Notes under the pieces: generated by a model
What the model was told of the DNA's origin: nothing
What the model saw: only the letters and a program-made list of their open reading frames with translations
Databases searched by the model: none
DNA from: Fragilariopsis cylindrus CCMP1102
Lineage: Eukaryota > Bacillariophyta > Bacillariophyceae > Bacillariales > Bacillariaceae
NCBI GenBank assembly: GCA_900095095.1
Contig: FMBT01000330.1
Span: 186,001 to 250,000 of the forward strand
Direction: 5' to 3'
Length of the DNA stretch: 64,000 nucleotides
Program-made: the position numbers and the translations under genes
Part shown: positions 1 to 12,000 of the stretch, one piece after another
Layout: every line of letters starts with the position of its first letter
Numbering within the stretch: position 1 is the stretch's first letter

Positions 1-183
1 TGAAATTACAAAAGCGATATATCGTCACAATCCTCCACATCGTCACATAAAACAAATCACTCGTACTTTTATTTTATTTAATCTCTTCATCTTCTTCTTC
101 ACTTTCAGTTCCTTCTCCTCTACCTTGAATTACTGTACCCGTAGTAGAAAATAAATAACAAATTACAGTACTGTAGTCGCAGC

Positions 184-2076
184 ATGAATTATCCACGAGA
201 ACTAGTACATGCACATCAACAACATCAAGCACCAACACTAGCCACACATCAACAACAACAACAATCAACGGGAATTCATCAAGTTGATCCGCCTGGTATA
301 ACAATGTCAACTTCATTATCAACAACTTCATTATCGTCATCTTCTTCATCCAAATCAAACAAATCCGAATCAAACAAAGCTACTAGTAAAGACAAATCCA
401 AATCATCCAAATCTAACAACAAACAATCCAAAACAACAACATTAGCAACATCCGAATTTGAATCATCACCTTATCATAAGAAGAAACAACTTCAACGTCA
501 TCAACAAAAGGATAAAGCGCATTGTGACTGTGACGATAATATGATACCATCAATTTCGAAACATCGATGCAGTAAAAGTCCTTGTCGTGGTACTATTACT
601 AGTAGTAATAGTAGTAGCAGTTGCAAAAGTAGTAGTAGTAGTAGTAGTACTAGTAGAACTATCAGTATTGAAGATAAGACACGATTACAAGAATCATTAT
701 TATTTCTACCACCGCTTTTACCTATCGAAGTGGTGGATTTGGTGAATGATGATAATAATAATAATGATAATAATAATAATAATACGTACAATATCAATAT
801 TCCTCATCCTACCGGTATTATGACAGCGCGTTTATCGATGACGTCGTCTCAAGACGTAGTAGAAGAGGCGTTAGAGGTGTCAGAGTCCGGTTATGCTTCT
901 GCTACTTCAGAAGATGAAGATATTAGCAAATATGGATACGGAGATGATACTGTACCAGTAGTAGCAGCAGAACAAGAACAAGAACAATTACAACAACAGT
1001 ACAACAACGAACAAAAGCAAGAGCAACAGCAACAGCAACTCCAAGAAGAACAGAAACAAGAAGAATATGATGATTATGGATACGGAGACGGATTCGAGGA
1101 AGAAGCTTCTATTTCTATGAATGATGATGCTTTCATTGCAGATGATGAGGAAGCAGACGAAGAAGTAGAAGATAGTGCTGACAAGTATGGGTATGGCGAT
1201 TGTGAAAACAGTGAACCTTCGATCAGTACAAGAGGAGTTGAAGAAGAAATAGCATTGATCGATCAACTACATTCATCCCAATATGCTCCTATAAATGAAT
1301 ATAGTAGTTCAGCATTCTGTCCAAATCGTATGCCTCGAAGAAGTTCTATGAAGGATTCGTCGCCATCACCATCGCCATCACCATCACCAGGATCTAGTAG
1401 TAGAAGTAGTAGTCCTAGTAGAAGACGCAGAGCATCGGCTGATGAAGATTTATTATTAGCAATGCCATCAATTATATCTCATGAAGATGTCTTAGCAATG
1501 CCATCAATGTCATCATCAAACACAACAACAAGAATAACAGAAAATCATATTGAAGTTTCATTACCTGGACGGCCTAAACATGAGACTGTTCGACGTCGTC
1601 GATCAATAACATTTGATAATGATGTGGATGTACAAAAAATTGAACCAATTAAATCTTTAGCAGGGAAGGATGGTTCGAAATCATTATGGTTTCAGGAAAA
1701 TGAATATGAAACCATTAAAACGAAAACATTAGCATTATTAGATAGAGTGGATCCAACATCTGGTATAATTGATGGTAAAAAATATTGTACCAGAGGACTG
1801 GAAAAATTTATGACACCCGAAGCCACCGAAGTTAAAAAACATCAAGCATGGGATTCTGTCTTAAATGAACAATTCTTACAACGTAAGGATGGTGAATACG
1901 ATGAGGAAACATTAGCAAATATATATAAATGCTCTACAAGACGTAGTAGCACCGAAGCATCCAAACGTGCTGTGGAAGATGCAGTTGCTGCCGAAGCATA
2001 TTTAAAAACAACATTTTTAAGAAGAAAATCATATGATAAAAATGGAGCACGATTTAATCGTCGTTGTTCTATGTAA
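184..2076 (+). CDS. Ser/Gln/Asp-rich protein with KYGYGD repeats, function unknown
   Basis: I do not recognise a named family. The 630-residue frame starts at an ATG that has an in-frame stop 39 bases upstream. The N-terminal 250 residues are Ser, Gln and Asn runs. Three copies of a YGYGD motif (near residues 249, 297 and 334), each in an acidic Glu/Gln-rich setting, space the middle of the protein. A Ser-Pro and Arg-rich stretch follows, then a compact C-terminal region (about 465-630) beginning at an RRRRSITFD motif and containing an LWFQENEY motif and a CTRGLEKF motif. That C-terminal region looks globular and is probably the conserved part; I recall similar C-termini in diatom hypothetical proteins, but that is memory and not a search. 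No signal peptide or membrane segment is seen. Arg-rich patches with Ser suggest phosphorylation or a nuclear location, which is inference. Confidence 0.8.
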   Translation: MNYPRELVHAHQQHQAPTLATHQQQQQSTGIHQVDPPGITMSTSLSTTSLSSSSSSKSNKSESNKATSKDKSKSSKSNNKQSKTTTLATSEFESSPYHKKKQLQRHQQKDKAHCDCDDNMIPSISKHRCSKSPCRGTITSSNSSSSCKSSSSSSSTSRTISIEDKTRLQESLLFLPPLLPIEVVDLVNDDNNNNDNNNNNTYNINIPHPTGIMTARLSMTSSQDVVEEALEVSESGYASATSEDEDISKYGYGDDTVPVVAAEQEQEQLQQQYNNEQKQEQQQQQLQEEQKQEEYDDYGYGDGFEEEASISMNDDAFIADDEEADEEVEDSADKYGYGDCENSEPSISTRGVEEEIALIDQLHSSQYAPINEYSSSAFCPNRMPRRSSMKDSSPSPSPSPSPGSSSRSSSPSRRRRASADEDLLLAMPSIISHEDVLAMPSMSSSNTTTRITENHIEVSLPGRPKHETVRRRRSITFDNDVDVQKIEPIKSLAGKDGSKSLWFQENEYETIKTKTLALLDRVDPTSGIIDGKKYCTRGLEKFMTPEATEVKKHQAWDSVLNEQFLQRKDGEYDEETLANIYKCSTRRSSTEASKRAVEDAVAAEAYLKTTFLRRKSYDKNGARFNRRCSM

Positions 2077-2390
2077 CGAAAAGTAAAGTAACAGATAGTT
2101 TAAAAAGACAGAAAATAAAAGACATTTAAGACCTATTATTGGTATTGAATATACTGAACTGCTGATTAGATTGTATAGTACCATGCAAAAAATTAAAAGA
2201 AGGAAAGAAGTGAAACCAACCAAAACAAAACAAAATCAAAAAAAACATTAGAACATTATAATTACGTAGGAGGATGGATCTACGTAATAATTTTTGGACG
2301 TATATAAGAAAAATAGGACCTACGTAATAATTTTTGAATGTATAAGAAAAATAAGTTTTTGAAAATGATTCGATTCTAGTTTGTCAGCTA
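2077..2390. other. intergenic, with a short tandem repeat
   Basis: Region between the convergent 3' ends of two genes. It holds two adjacent copies of a unit of about 40 bases at 2280-2319 and 2320-2355, each starting with CTACGTAATAATTTTTG and ending in a run of A-rich sequence. Nothing else is recognisable. Confidence 0.6.
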
Positions 2391-3317
2391 TTACTTATAC
2401 GTAGATATTTGAATGCAACTGCATACTTCAGTAGCCTCTGTAACATTGTCTGATGTAGCAAAGGCAAGATCCGTCATTTCGTCTTGCTCCTCAACGAAAA
2501 CCTCAACGCTTGGTTCCAAAACGTTGCGAATCCTTATCAAAAGTGATCCAGCTAGTGCTGCCCCGATATAAGCTGCTCGGACATGTAAGGCTTGACAGCC
2601 CTCGTTGCATTCGGGTTCATTAGTCGAATCAAAGTCCATGACATCATACCCAAAGACGCCCTCGTTGCATTCGGGTTCATTAGTCGAATCAAAGTCCATG
2701 ACATCATACCCAAAGACGTATAGTGGAATCGCTGCACCAGGAATAGCCAAAAAGAACACATTGATAAAGAACAATAGGATACCAAAGATTTGGAGACATG
2801 GTGACTTGTAGAGGATTGCAGATCTTGGATTGTTGGCGAGTAGCATGACTTGGTACGGTGGGGTAACGTGCGAGCGCAACGCACTAAACACCTTTTGTAC
2901 TCGAATTGTTTGGTAGTGGGTTTTCAAGCCATCACTGCGGAGGGTTTGTGTTGCTTCGTACTCTAGCGTCTTGGTACCAGCGCTTATACTATAGCAAAAA
3001 AAGAGTTCTTGTAGCGTTCCACAAACACTACGATGTTGTTCGCGATGATGAAGCAGTGGCTCTTGTTGTTCTTCTGGCTCGACAACGCGCGCTTGGACAA
3101 TGTTACCGCGAAAGCTATAATAGACATGCCTATCAAATGCAAAAACGGAGGCCCAAAATGTTTGCAAGAGAAGCAAGAATAGAATCGACGGTATTTCGCA
3201 CCAAACCAGGTGAGAGCCCCAGCAGCTAAACTGAACGTCCAACAGACACGCGGCAAACACGCTGTAGAGGAACAAGATGCACACGTGCCAATTGAAAATT
3301 CCGCTCGAGTTTTCCAT
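2391..3317 (-). CDS. multi-pass membrane protein, unknown, with in-frame duplication
   Basis: A 308-residue frame starting at an ATG. Hydrophobic stretches near residues 8-30, 42-62, 165-200 and 245-262 suggest about four membrane segments. The middle is a hydrophilic loop with an EPEEQQEP motif. An extramembrane stretch of 20 residues (starting VFGYDVMDFD and ending NEPECNEG) is present twice in a row because of a perfect 60-base duplication at 2599-2718. Base composition here is richer in GC than in the neighbouring low-complexity genes, and codon use looks ordinary for a coding region. I cannot assign a family. The four-segment layout loosely resembles the small membrane protein at 38537-39348, but I see no convincing sequence match between them. 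Confidence 0.65.
   Translation of the reverse strand: MENSSGIFNWHVCILFLYSVFAACLLDVQFSCWGSHLVWCEIPSILFLLLLQTFWASVFAFDRHVYYSFRGNIVQARVVEPEEQQEPLLHHREQHRSVCGTLQELFFCYSISAGTKTLEYEATQTLRSDGLKTHYQTIRVQKVFSALRSHVTPPYQVMLLANNPRSAILYKSPCLQIFGILLFFINVFFLAIPGAAIPLYVFGYDVMDFDSTNEPECNEGVFGYDVMDFDSTNEPECNEGCQALHVRAAYIGAALAGSLLIRIRNVLEPSVEVFVEEQDEMTDLAFATSDNVTEATEVCSCIQISTYK
2599..2718. repeat. perfect 60-base tandem duplication inside a CDS
   Basis: Copies 2599-2658 and 2659-2718 are identical at every base by eye, and the unit is a multiple of three, so the frame of the surrounding membrane-protein gene is kept. The duplication adds 20 residues next to a predicted membrane segment. Confidence 0.95.
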
Positions 3318-3862
3318 TGCAAAATCGATATTGTCCTCGGCGATAGACTAGACTATTAGTCTTGAGACCTACCGTTCTATGCAGAGCGTCCTTTATCTGA
3401 CTGCGTGGGAATGAGTGGAATCGGCAGGTTCTGTAACAGATCCTTCACGCATCATATGCGGTGCGATTGTTCTGTGTTTTTGGGTCGAGATATAAAGAAG
3501 CGTCGCGTCGGTACAGTAGATCGAGAGAACGCCCCGTGATGCGTCTGACGTCTGCGCGTTATCGTTGTTAGTCCTAGTCTACTCGTACCGGTACAACTGG
3601 TTTTGCTTTTCAGGAAATTCTAGTAGACTTACGTAGAACTGGTAGCTAACGCGTTCCCGCCAAATATCTGAAAATTCTGACGAACTTGGATGAAAGTGCG
3701 CACCACGCTAGAATCCGCGTTAATATTGTTAATGAAACGTATTCTAATGCCATCCTAGGTCCTAATAGTGTACAATGTACTATTGTATTGGAGGAACAAA
3801 AAAGAATCATAACGTACAAAGAAAAAAAGAATGAATCACTAGATCATTTCATATACTATATT
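3318..3862. other. intergenic, nothing recognised
   Basis: Upstream of the membrane-protein gene on the minus strand. One short open frame at 3686-3874 has no protein-like features. No RNA gene or repeat seen. Confidence 0.5.
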
Positions 3863-5194
3863 TCATACCGGTAGTAGACCAACATTTTTTCTGTACCACT
3901 GGTACACCGAATCGACCTTCGCCGCTTCAACTTTTCGATTCCATTCTTCATCGATCTTCTGTTGTTCTTTTTCCTCCTCGTAGTCGTTGTCGTTGTCGTT
4001 GTCATTATCGCCATCGCCATTAATGTCAGCATTATCGCTACCACTACTATTCGTCTCTTCGTTTTCATCAATGTTGTTGTTATTATTATTGTCGACGACA
4101 TCTATAGCATTATTCTCATTCTCACCGTTATTGATATTGTTGTCCTCGTTGTTATCATTATTCTCGTTCTCGTTCTCATTCTCATTCCCGTTGTTACGAC
4201 CAGCAGCAGCAACATCAGCAGCAAGTATACGCACCAGTTGTTGTTGACGAACAATCCGACGTCGAAGTCGTCGTCGACGTCGATATTGTTGAGATCGTAA
4301 TCGTTCACAACATGATCTGATGGCACGATTCACAGCTCTACAAATTAATAAATTTGATTGTTGTATTTTTAATGTTGATAGTACTGTCCTCATTGCTTCA
4401 TGGAGTTCCATTGCAGCTAAGCATTCATTCCTTGCATGTAATGCACCAACCTCCTTCCGTGAACGACGATATAGAGGTGTCTTCGTAGTCCTACGTGCAG
4501 TAGTAGTAGTAGTAGTAGTGGTAGAACTCGGTGGTGGTTGTTGTGGTAATAGTTTTCGACGTTTATTACCGACACAATTATTAAAATGTTTACGTGTTTC
4601 CTGTAAACGATCTAATTTTCTTACTTTAATTTTATCATTATTTTGTCGTTTTTGAACGTCTATAGCAATACTTTCAGCTATTGTATCAATTTTTTCTGTT
4701 ATAGCATCCCATTGATTAATCATTAATTTTGTTTTTGTTATTTCATTACTATCGTTCTTATCATTATTATTACTATTCACAACCACATTTCTGTTGCGTT
4801 GTTCTGTTTGTTCTATATTAGTTATTGTCCATTGTTTAATAGATGATATAAATCCATCATTTGTGGCACGTACAATAATTGTTGCAGTGGAGGACCATAA
4901 TTCTTGTGTTAATGATGTATTTAAACTAATTTTAAGAAGTTCTTTTTCTCTAAACTTTTGCATCGTATCAACATCAACATCATCATCTTTTAATAACAAA
5001 ACCCCTTTCCTAATTTTACCAGTACTACGCCCACTACGTCCACGTCCACGTCCACTACTACTATTATTACCACGAAGTTGACGTGATTCATAACATATAT
5101 TATGATATTCTTTTTCAGCTGTATCCCAATCTTGTCGTGCTATACGAATCCTATCATTCCATTCATTAAAACGTTTTAAAATATTATCGTTCAT
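3863..5194 (-). CDS. Asn/Arg-rich protein, function unknown
   Basis: The frame is open further upstream, but that extension reads only a TTTC microsatellite and has no ATG; I therefore start at the ATG at 5194, giving 443 residues. The first 200 residues are mixed and probably helical (for example NILKRFNEWNDRIRIARQDW), followed by a Thr run and a basic helical region around residues 250-325 with CERLRSQQYRRRRRLRRR. The C-terminal third is an Asn/Glu/Asp run ending in a short conserved-looking tail with WNRKVEAAKVDSVYQWYRK. No known domain is recognised. The basic patch could bind nucleic acid or act as a nuclear signal, which is inference only. The gene is divergent from the DENN-domain gene, so the 835 bases between them probably serve both promoters. 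Confidence 0.7.
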   Translation of the reverse strand: MNDNILKRFNEWNDRIRIARQDWDTAEKEYHNICYESRQLRGNNSSSGRGRGRSGRSTGKIRKGVLLLKDDDVDVDTMQKFREKELLKISLNTSLTQELWSSTATIIVRATNDGFISSIKQWTITNIEQTEQRNRNVVVNSNNNDKNDSNEITKTKLMINQWDAITEKIDTIAESIAIDVQKRQNNDKIKVRKLDRLQETRKHFNNCVGNKRRKLLPQQPPPSSTTTTTTTTARRTTKTPLYRRSRKEVGALHARNECLAAMELHEAMRTVLSTLKIQQSNLLICRAVNRAIRSCCERLRSQQYRRRRRLRRRIVRQQQLVRILAADVAAAGRNNGNENENENENNDNNEDNNINNGENENNAIDVVDNNNNNNIDENEETNSSGSDNADINGDGDNDNDNDNDYEEEKEQQKIDEEWNRKVEAAKVDSVYQWYRKNVGLLPV

Positions 5195-5274
5195 AGTTTT
5201 TTTATTGTTTATTCTATATATTCTATATTCTATTATATTATGATTGTTCTTTCTAACTTGTGTTTTCTTTCTTC

Positions 5275-5305
<31 letters not shown>

Positions 5306-6029
5306 TGTTGTAGAGAAACAATACAATACTAACGTTAGTAACTTATTTGTTGTGACGTATTAAATATTAAGGTATAGTGTGAGTTAGTTAGTGAAGTAAC
5401 AAGTGTTCGATTGATCGAATGCAAATGCATTACGGTATCTACTGTATCATATATCTGTTCGATTGATCGAATTATCTATCATATATCTTAAAATTTTATG
5501 ACAAAGCCATGAATAAAATGCATAAATGTCAAAGAAGGAATCAAAGAATGATGCTTTTTTATAGCGTCGTGATGAGGATATGCGCACATGACTGCTTGCG
5601 CAACATAATTAAGTGTTTTTATCAAATTTTGAGACTAAATCATGCTCATGCTGTCTGCTCGAAAGAACAGGACCTACTATAATTTTTATCCACGTATGAA
5701 CTGAATCCTAACGAAATTTTGAAATTGAAAAAATGGAAGGAGACAGGAGATAACGTTTTATGATGTAAGTATCAAGATGATGCTATCATTATTAGCTCAC
5801 CACTGCAATTACTTGTATAGCAGCAAATGAGTAGAATAAGATAAGATCATAGATACAAACGATCGCATGTTGCTATGATAAGACTTCCCAAGACATTAAA
5901 AAAAAAGGAACTGGAACAAAACAAGCGAATAAATGCTAAGCAAAATAGGGGTGTGGTCCCAGAAATTTATAAATCAGAATTCAGAAGAGGAAAAAACGAG
6001 AACGAGAATAAATAAATCAATCTATAACA
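5195..6029. promoter_or_regulatory. shared 5' region with paired palindromes
   Basis: This 835-base region separates two divergent genes. A TTTC microsatellite lies at 5273-5306 in what is probably the 5' leader of the minus-strand gene. A 14-base inverted repeat, TTCGATTGATCGAA (arms TTCGAT and ATCGAA with a two-base centre), occurs twice, at 5406-5419 and 5458-5471, with ATCATATATCT flanking the second copy on both sides. These could be binding sites for a dimeric factor. No ORF of note. Confidence 0.5.
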
Positions 6030-9000
6030 ATGACGACAACGGGTACTACTTCGAAGAAAAAGAAAAAGAAGAACACTGACGACCATAACAATAACAGCAA
6101 TGGCAACAGCAATGGCAATGGTAATGGTAATACACGTCAGGGAGTTGCCGATTACTTTGCAATATTAGGTGTAGGAAAAGATTTGGTATGGAGACACGCC
6201 CAACAAAAAGATAATCAACAGAAACAACAGGAAGAGCAGGATCAGGAGCAACATAAACAACAACATGATGATAAACCGTCACAACCTCAACCGTCTTCAA
6301 CAGGACGACAAGAACGAGAACCTGAAGACATCAAAAAATCATCAACAACAACAACAACAGAAATACCAAAACCAATTCCAAAACAACATACGATTCCGGA
6401 AGAAGATGATGCTATGCTATTGGAACGATTTTACAGAGAAATCGTGACGTGTGATATTGTATTAGTAGAAGAAGAAGACGAAGAAAACTATAATGATGAT
6501 AATAATAATAATAATAATAATGAGGACGAGACAAATAATAATGATACCTCCTTGACCAATACGTCTGCCATTTCTGCTACTGCTGCTGCTGCAGCTGAGG
6601 GATGGACAATCGTACGAAAGACTCGACCTGCTGCGACGAACAGTAACCCTGCTACTGCTACTACTACTGCAAGCAGTACTGCCGGTAGTAGTAAACCACC
6701 TCTTTGGAAGAAGGGAAAAATTTGGGATACAAATTTAAATCCAATTGATGGTCTTATGGGAGAAATACTTCGAATGAAATATCAACGTGATGAAGAATAT
6801 GAACAAGAATTAGATCGCTGTAACAGTGGTAGTAGGAGTAAAAATGGAAATGGACTGATGACAAAGAATCATCATTATCATCATGATACTGCAAAAACTC
6901 CTCTTAAAGATTTAAGAAAACGAATGCAATACACATTTCAAAGTAAAACACAACAATGGCTTCATCATAACCATCCTTCCAATATCAACAACAATAACAG
7001 TAATCAATCGCATTATCGTAGCACCTATAAACGACAACGATGGAAACAATTCTATCTGACCTATAAACGACGCAGTCCTGATGAACCTAATGTGCCAGCC
7101 ATAGCAGACTTGGCCTTGTATTATGTCCGAATTCATAAATCTACGATTGTCGTCATTCAAAACAATAATAGCACTACTACTGAAGTCGCTAATGTTAATG
7201 GAATAACAATAGAAAACAACACCAACGTAACAGCAACGATGATCTCGTCTAGTAATAATGTTGCTGCTGTCACATCACAGCAAGTAGTTGCAGCTGCTGC
7301 CAGTGCCGTGGGAAGGAATGGGATTCGTGCATCTGCTGCCATCTTAAACGCTGGAAGACAAGCCGTTTCGAATCGATGGAATAATAATAGTAATAATCCC
7401 GAGGAGAACTCCGATCAGTATAGTAAGGATGATAATCCTAATAATTCAGATGGAGGAGCAGCAGCAGCTAATGGGGGTGGTGCGCCATCAATGTTGATGG
7501 AGGGAGGGATTGTTCATCAATATGACAACGAACGTGGTCCACTTGTGTCCTTACGGTCCTTGTTAGAATTACCAGATAATAATAATCACGGAGGAGGACA
7601 GCAAGATTTCGAGGAATGGGTCATCCCGGAACCATTTTCATGTTTAAGATTTCCAAGGCGTAGAGGTTTGCGTCATCCGGAGGAGGATATAATGCACGAC
7701 GACGACGACGACGATGGATTTCATCATCATCGTACAAAAACGACGACAGTTTTGTTCCCCGAAAGTAATACCAGTAATTACGCCGCAACCAACTATAGTA
7801 ATCAAGGAATTGAAGCAGTCGATCGGACTCCCGATCGGTTGAGAAGAGGGAAATCGACGACGTCATCATCGACATCGACGGGGATCCCTCGTCACGGCAG
7901 TAACAAGACTCATGATGACTGGAAGGAACGACTGATGCCGCGTTTATTTGATCCTTCCGACAAAAATTTATGTGCAGTAGTAGCAGCAGCAGCGGATGAG
8001 GAAAATGGCTCGGTTATAGTCCATGGGGAGAGATACTATCCACAAGAGGGGGAAAGCGTCATTGTTAATGGTGGCTCTGTATCATTCGATGATGACAACG
8101 ACGGTGACTTCAACAACGATCACTATAATTACAACGGAAATGGAGATGGCGACTACATTTACGTGCCCGTGTTGGCTGTACGTCGACAACGGATTGGGGA
8201 TGAAGAAAGATTCGCAGAAGATCCAGCTTTAATTGACTTGTCCGTTAGTGTCTTCGACGAAGGAGGACAAGCGGTATTACCTTCTGAAGAATATCAGTTT
8301 ATGACAGAGGAAGAAATGATGGAAGATGAAAACGATGATGGTGTGGAAGTTGGAACGAAACTCCTTCACAAAACCAAATGGATCGAATCGAGGAATCTTG
8401 CGAGTATTAATGGAGGAAAGAAAAATACGACGTCGAAGCAACAACGCAGGACGAAACAGCAGCGGAGCGCTACCGCCACGTTAGGTGCGGTTTGTATATT
8501 GGTCAGACACAACGTCCCGATGGGATTTTGCGATGCCGCATTTTCGACTCGAGTCTTAGATCGATTTCCCTATAAGAATTACAAAGGCCTGCCGTTACCG
8601 GAAGAGGAACTACCCATGTTTTGTTACCCGACCGGTTGTCGATTGTATCGAGCGAAATACAGCGATGCGCCACTTCCTCAATACTATGGGTTTGTGGTTA
8701 AGAACGAACGTGGTGATTCTATTTACGTTTCTTGTGTTTCCTTCATGGAACCGTTGACAAATAAGAAAAAGGAACAGTTGTCAAAGTTATCAGAAAAACG
8801 ACGCCGGGTTTGTCTTCCCCACAAAATATACTGGGCTCGAAGACAACAACGAATCATGCGTAGACAACGGAGAGATCAAAACGAAGTTGGTATGAACAAC
8901 AACAGTAACAATGACGGGGTCAATGATGAAAATATATCTGTTATGTCGGTAGCTTCTCCATCCGACTGGATTAGTGTGAACGAGAAAGACGATTACTACG

Positions 9001-12000
9001 AGGATGAACAAAATTCCGTGTTGACCGCCTTTGATCAAATGACAACATACGAGAACAAAACCATTTGTCTGATTAGCCGATACCCGTACTGGACGGCCTT
9101 TCGAAGATTCTTATCTCATCTACATAGTGTATCAGGGTGCTCGTCCGACCTTCCGTTGGAACGATACATATCCCATTTATTGCTGTCTGTTCCTGTTCCT
9201 AAACCTGGTGGTCCAAATGTTTTGATACCTCTACCTACTTTCAACATCCCAATGATGCTTTCGTCACCTCCGCGAAAAGACTTTCCCCTTATAGATCTGC
9301 CGTTTGAAAGACTTCTCGCTTGCTTAGATGTCCCAACTATTGTCACGCTTGTGATCGGATTTTTGGCTTTGGAACGAAAAGTAATAGTGATGTCGAAACG
9401 ACCCTCATTGGTCCTTGATGTTTGCGAATGCGTAAGGGCTTTATTATTTCCCTTCGAACTGGTAGCACCGTATGTTCCTAGACTAACGGAGCCCTTCATG
9501 TCGTGCTTGGAATTTCCCGGCGCGATTTTTGTCGGAATTCACGACGACGGTACACGTGATGGACTCGCTGCGACTGTGCGTCAACAAATGCCGGAAGATA
9601 GTACGATAGTCAACCTAGATACAGGAAGTGTCGATTGTAGTGGGGACCGTACGAGTGTACTGAAAAATTCATGGGGGATCATTCCAACCGGACCACGATC
9701 TGTTCTCGTATCCGAAATTGAGACTCTTTGTCGAGATGCATCTATTCTTCCCGGTCAAGAACCCCTTGATGGTATTCTAGATGCAGCATTTGAGGTATCT
9801 GTACCAGCTACTATGGTCGAAGACAACATTCTGTTAAGCAATGAAGATCGGGAGCCGCTTGATGACCGAGCTGTTCGTGATGCGTTCCTAAGATTTTTTT
9901 GTTCTGTTCTTGTTGGTTACGAACGCTATTTGGTTGCTCCGGATGTCGATTTCTTGATAAGTGGTAACGAATGGTACGTTTTATGCATACGCAATATTCG
10001 TGACGTGTCGATTTTTCTATCTAATCACTTTCAATTACACCTTTAACCAACCTCTCTCATCCTCCGCTTCCCTCGAAAGGTTCGACGCAAAGGGTTTTCT
10101 GGATGCTGCATCTGAAGAAAAGGCTGTCTTTCTAGGAACGCTGGTTTCTACCCAGCTATTTCAATCTTTCATCCAAAGGCGAACTGAAGCTAGCGATGTA
10201 CACCTCTTGTTATTCGATGAGTGCCTGCAAGAGTTCCATTCATCTTCAGCGGTTCCATATGGTAGACTCGGCGGCGATGTAGAAAGTGTTATCAATAATG
10301 AAACTGGAAAGTCTCATATGTTATATAGTCTACTTGTTGATCAAGCGGCCACAGAACCACGTAGCGCTGTCCCACTCGGCCGTGGTAGTTTTGATGGAGA
10401 CTCTCGAGGCATGGTGGCGATGCAGACACTAGCAGTGGTCATCATATGAGTATGAGTAACAGCATTGCGTCTGAAGTGACTGACAGGTTGGTTAAGTACT
10501 CAGAGTTCTGTATTAATCAATCTGGAGATTGGGTTACAGTACCATCGCGACAGGGTATCCCGAATAACGCATCTTTTACGTATTGCGTGGACGGGAATCC
10601 GACTTTTCCAGACGTACTGAACCAAAGCTTCTATGTCCCACGACAACCAGAATCTTGGTTGGTAGAAATGTCTACTACCTCTACGCCTATGCTGACAAGA
10701 AGTGGTCCGGAAAAAGATGAGTCAGAACGACGACGCAGGTTCTCAACAAGCTATCGAGGCCTCCATAGTCAAAGGAAATGCCTTTGGCAACTGCCGAAGT
10801 TAATGGGTTCGCATTTCCTAGGGACTTGGCTTTTGTGTATTCCTACGTTGGTGTCTCAGTCTAACATCTCTCACGAGCTCCAATCAAGATATCTACTTCG
10901 GGCATTCGGAGCTCTGCGACTGCTTAGAAGCAAACAAAAGATTATTCCAGACGAGGCTGCGTATAGAGCGCTTATTGTAGCCTGTGGAAGAAGTAAGAAC
11001 GATCGAAGGGCAGAATTGGTCCGGTTGTTCGGACATCTTCGCTCAGATGGTATTTTCCCTAGTGCAGTGACGCTTGGACAATACACACGTGCTCTAGCAG
11101 AAGGTTATTCTAAACGGGCCGTAGGAACAGTAGACGACGATAGCGGAGGAGTGGAGATGTCAGAATCGATATGCATGGACCTACAAGCAGGTCCTATCCG
11201 AAAGAACCGTGAGGCTATTCTGAGTGTTCTTGATGGAAGCCTCGCAAACCTTGAAGAATCTGGTCGTCGTTGGAGCCAAAAGACGAACAGCGAAAAAAAC
11301 AACGATACTATAATTGAGGATCCATCGAGTTATAATTTGAAAGCAAACGAACGACAAAAAAAGACTCGAAATAACAACAAATCTTGGCTTCCAGTTTTAT
11401 TGTCTTCTTCATTTGTTGAATCAAGTGCTGAAGAATTGACTCGCAAGGATGTATCCAGCTACGTCACTGATGTTCAGCTAACTGCGATGTGGTCCCGCAC
11501 AGTTGCCTGTAAGGAATGCGGGTACATCCCATTTGACGAGGAAGTTCAGGGAGGGTGGGACGCCATTCAAGGTGGTGAGCATGACTTTCCCGGAGCTGTT
11601 AGTTGTCCGAGATGTGGACTTCTGATTACTCCGAAGCTTGCATACAATAATATGTCTGTCGAAGATGCCGTTCAAAGTCTACAACAGAATGACGATTTGC
11701 CTCCTCAAATTCGATCACACATCGACGGAAACGGCGATGGCGTTTCCCAAGTTACTTATATCAGCCCTTCATCATTACGAGATGGTCTAGAACAAGTGGT
11801 CGATGAGCACGGGGAAGGAATTCTCGATAGAGAGAAGCTCCGCGAGAACCATCCTGAATTGTTCTACAATTTATGGTGGTTTTGTGCTAGATTTCAAATG
11901 CCACTACCTCTTGCAGTCTCTAAGGATGACGGTGCCGATTCTAGGCATTGTTGCGCCATCATTTCGTGGTAAGTTTCTATCGTGTATAACTCGTATAAAC

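Noticed and set aside
3686-3874. Short plus-strand frame as a gene
   Set aside because: 62 codons with no domain, no composition bias and no neighbouring exon.
5195-5326. N-terminal extension KERKKERKK of the minus-strand gene
   Set aside because: It reads a TTTC microsatellite and has no ATG; the ATG at 5194 is the better start.
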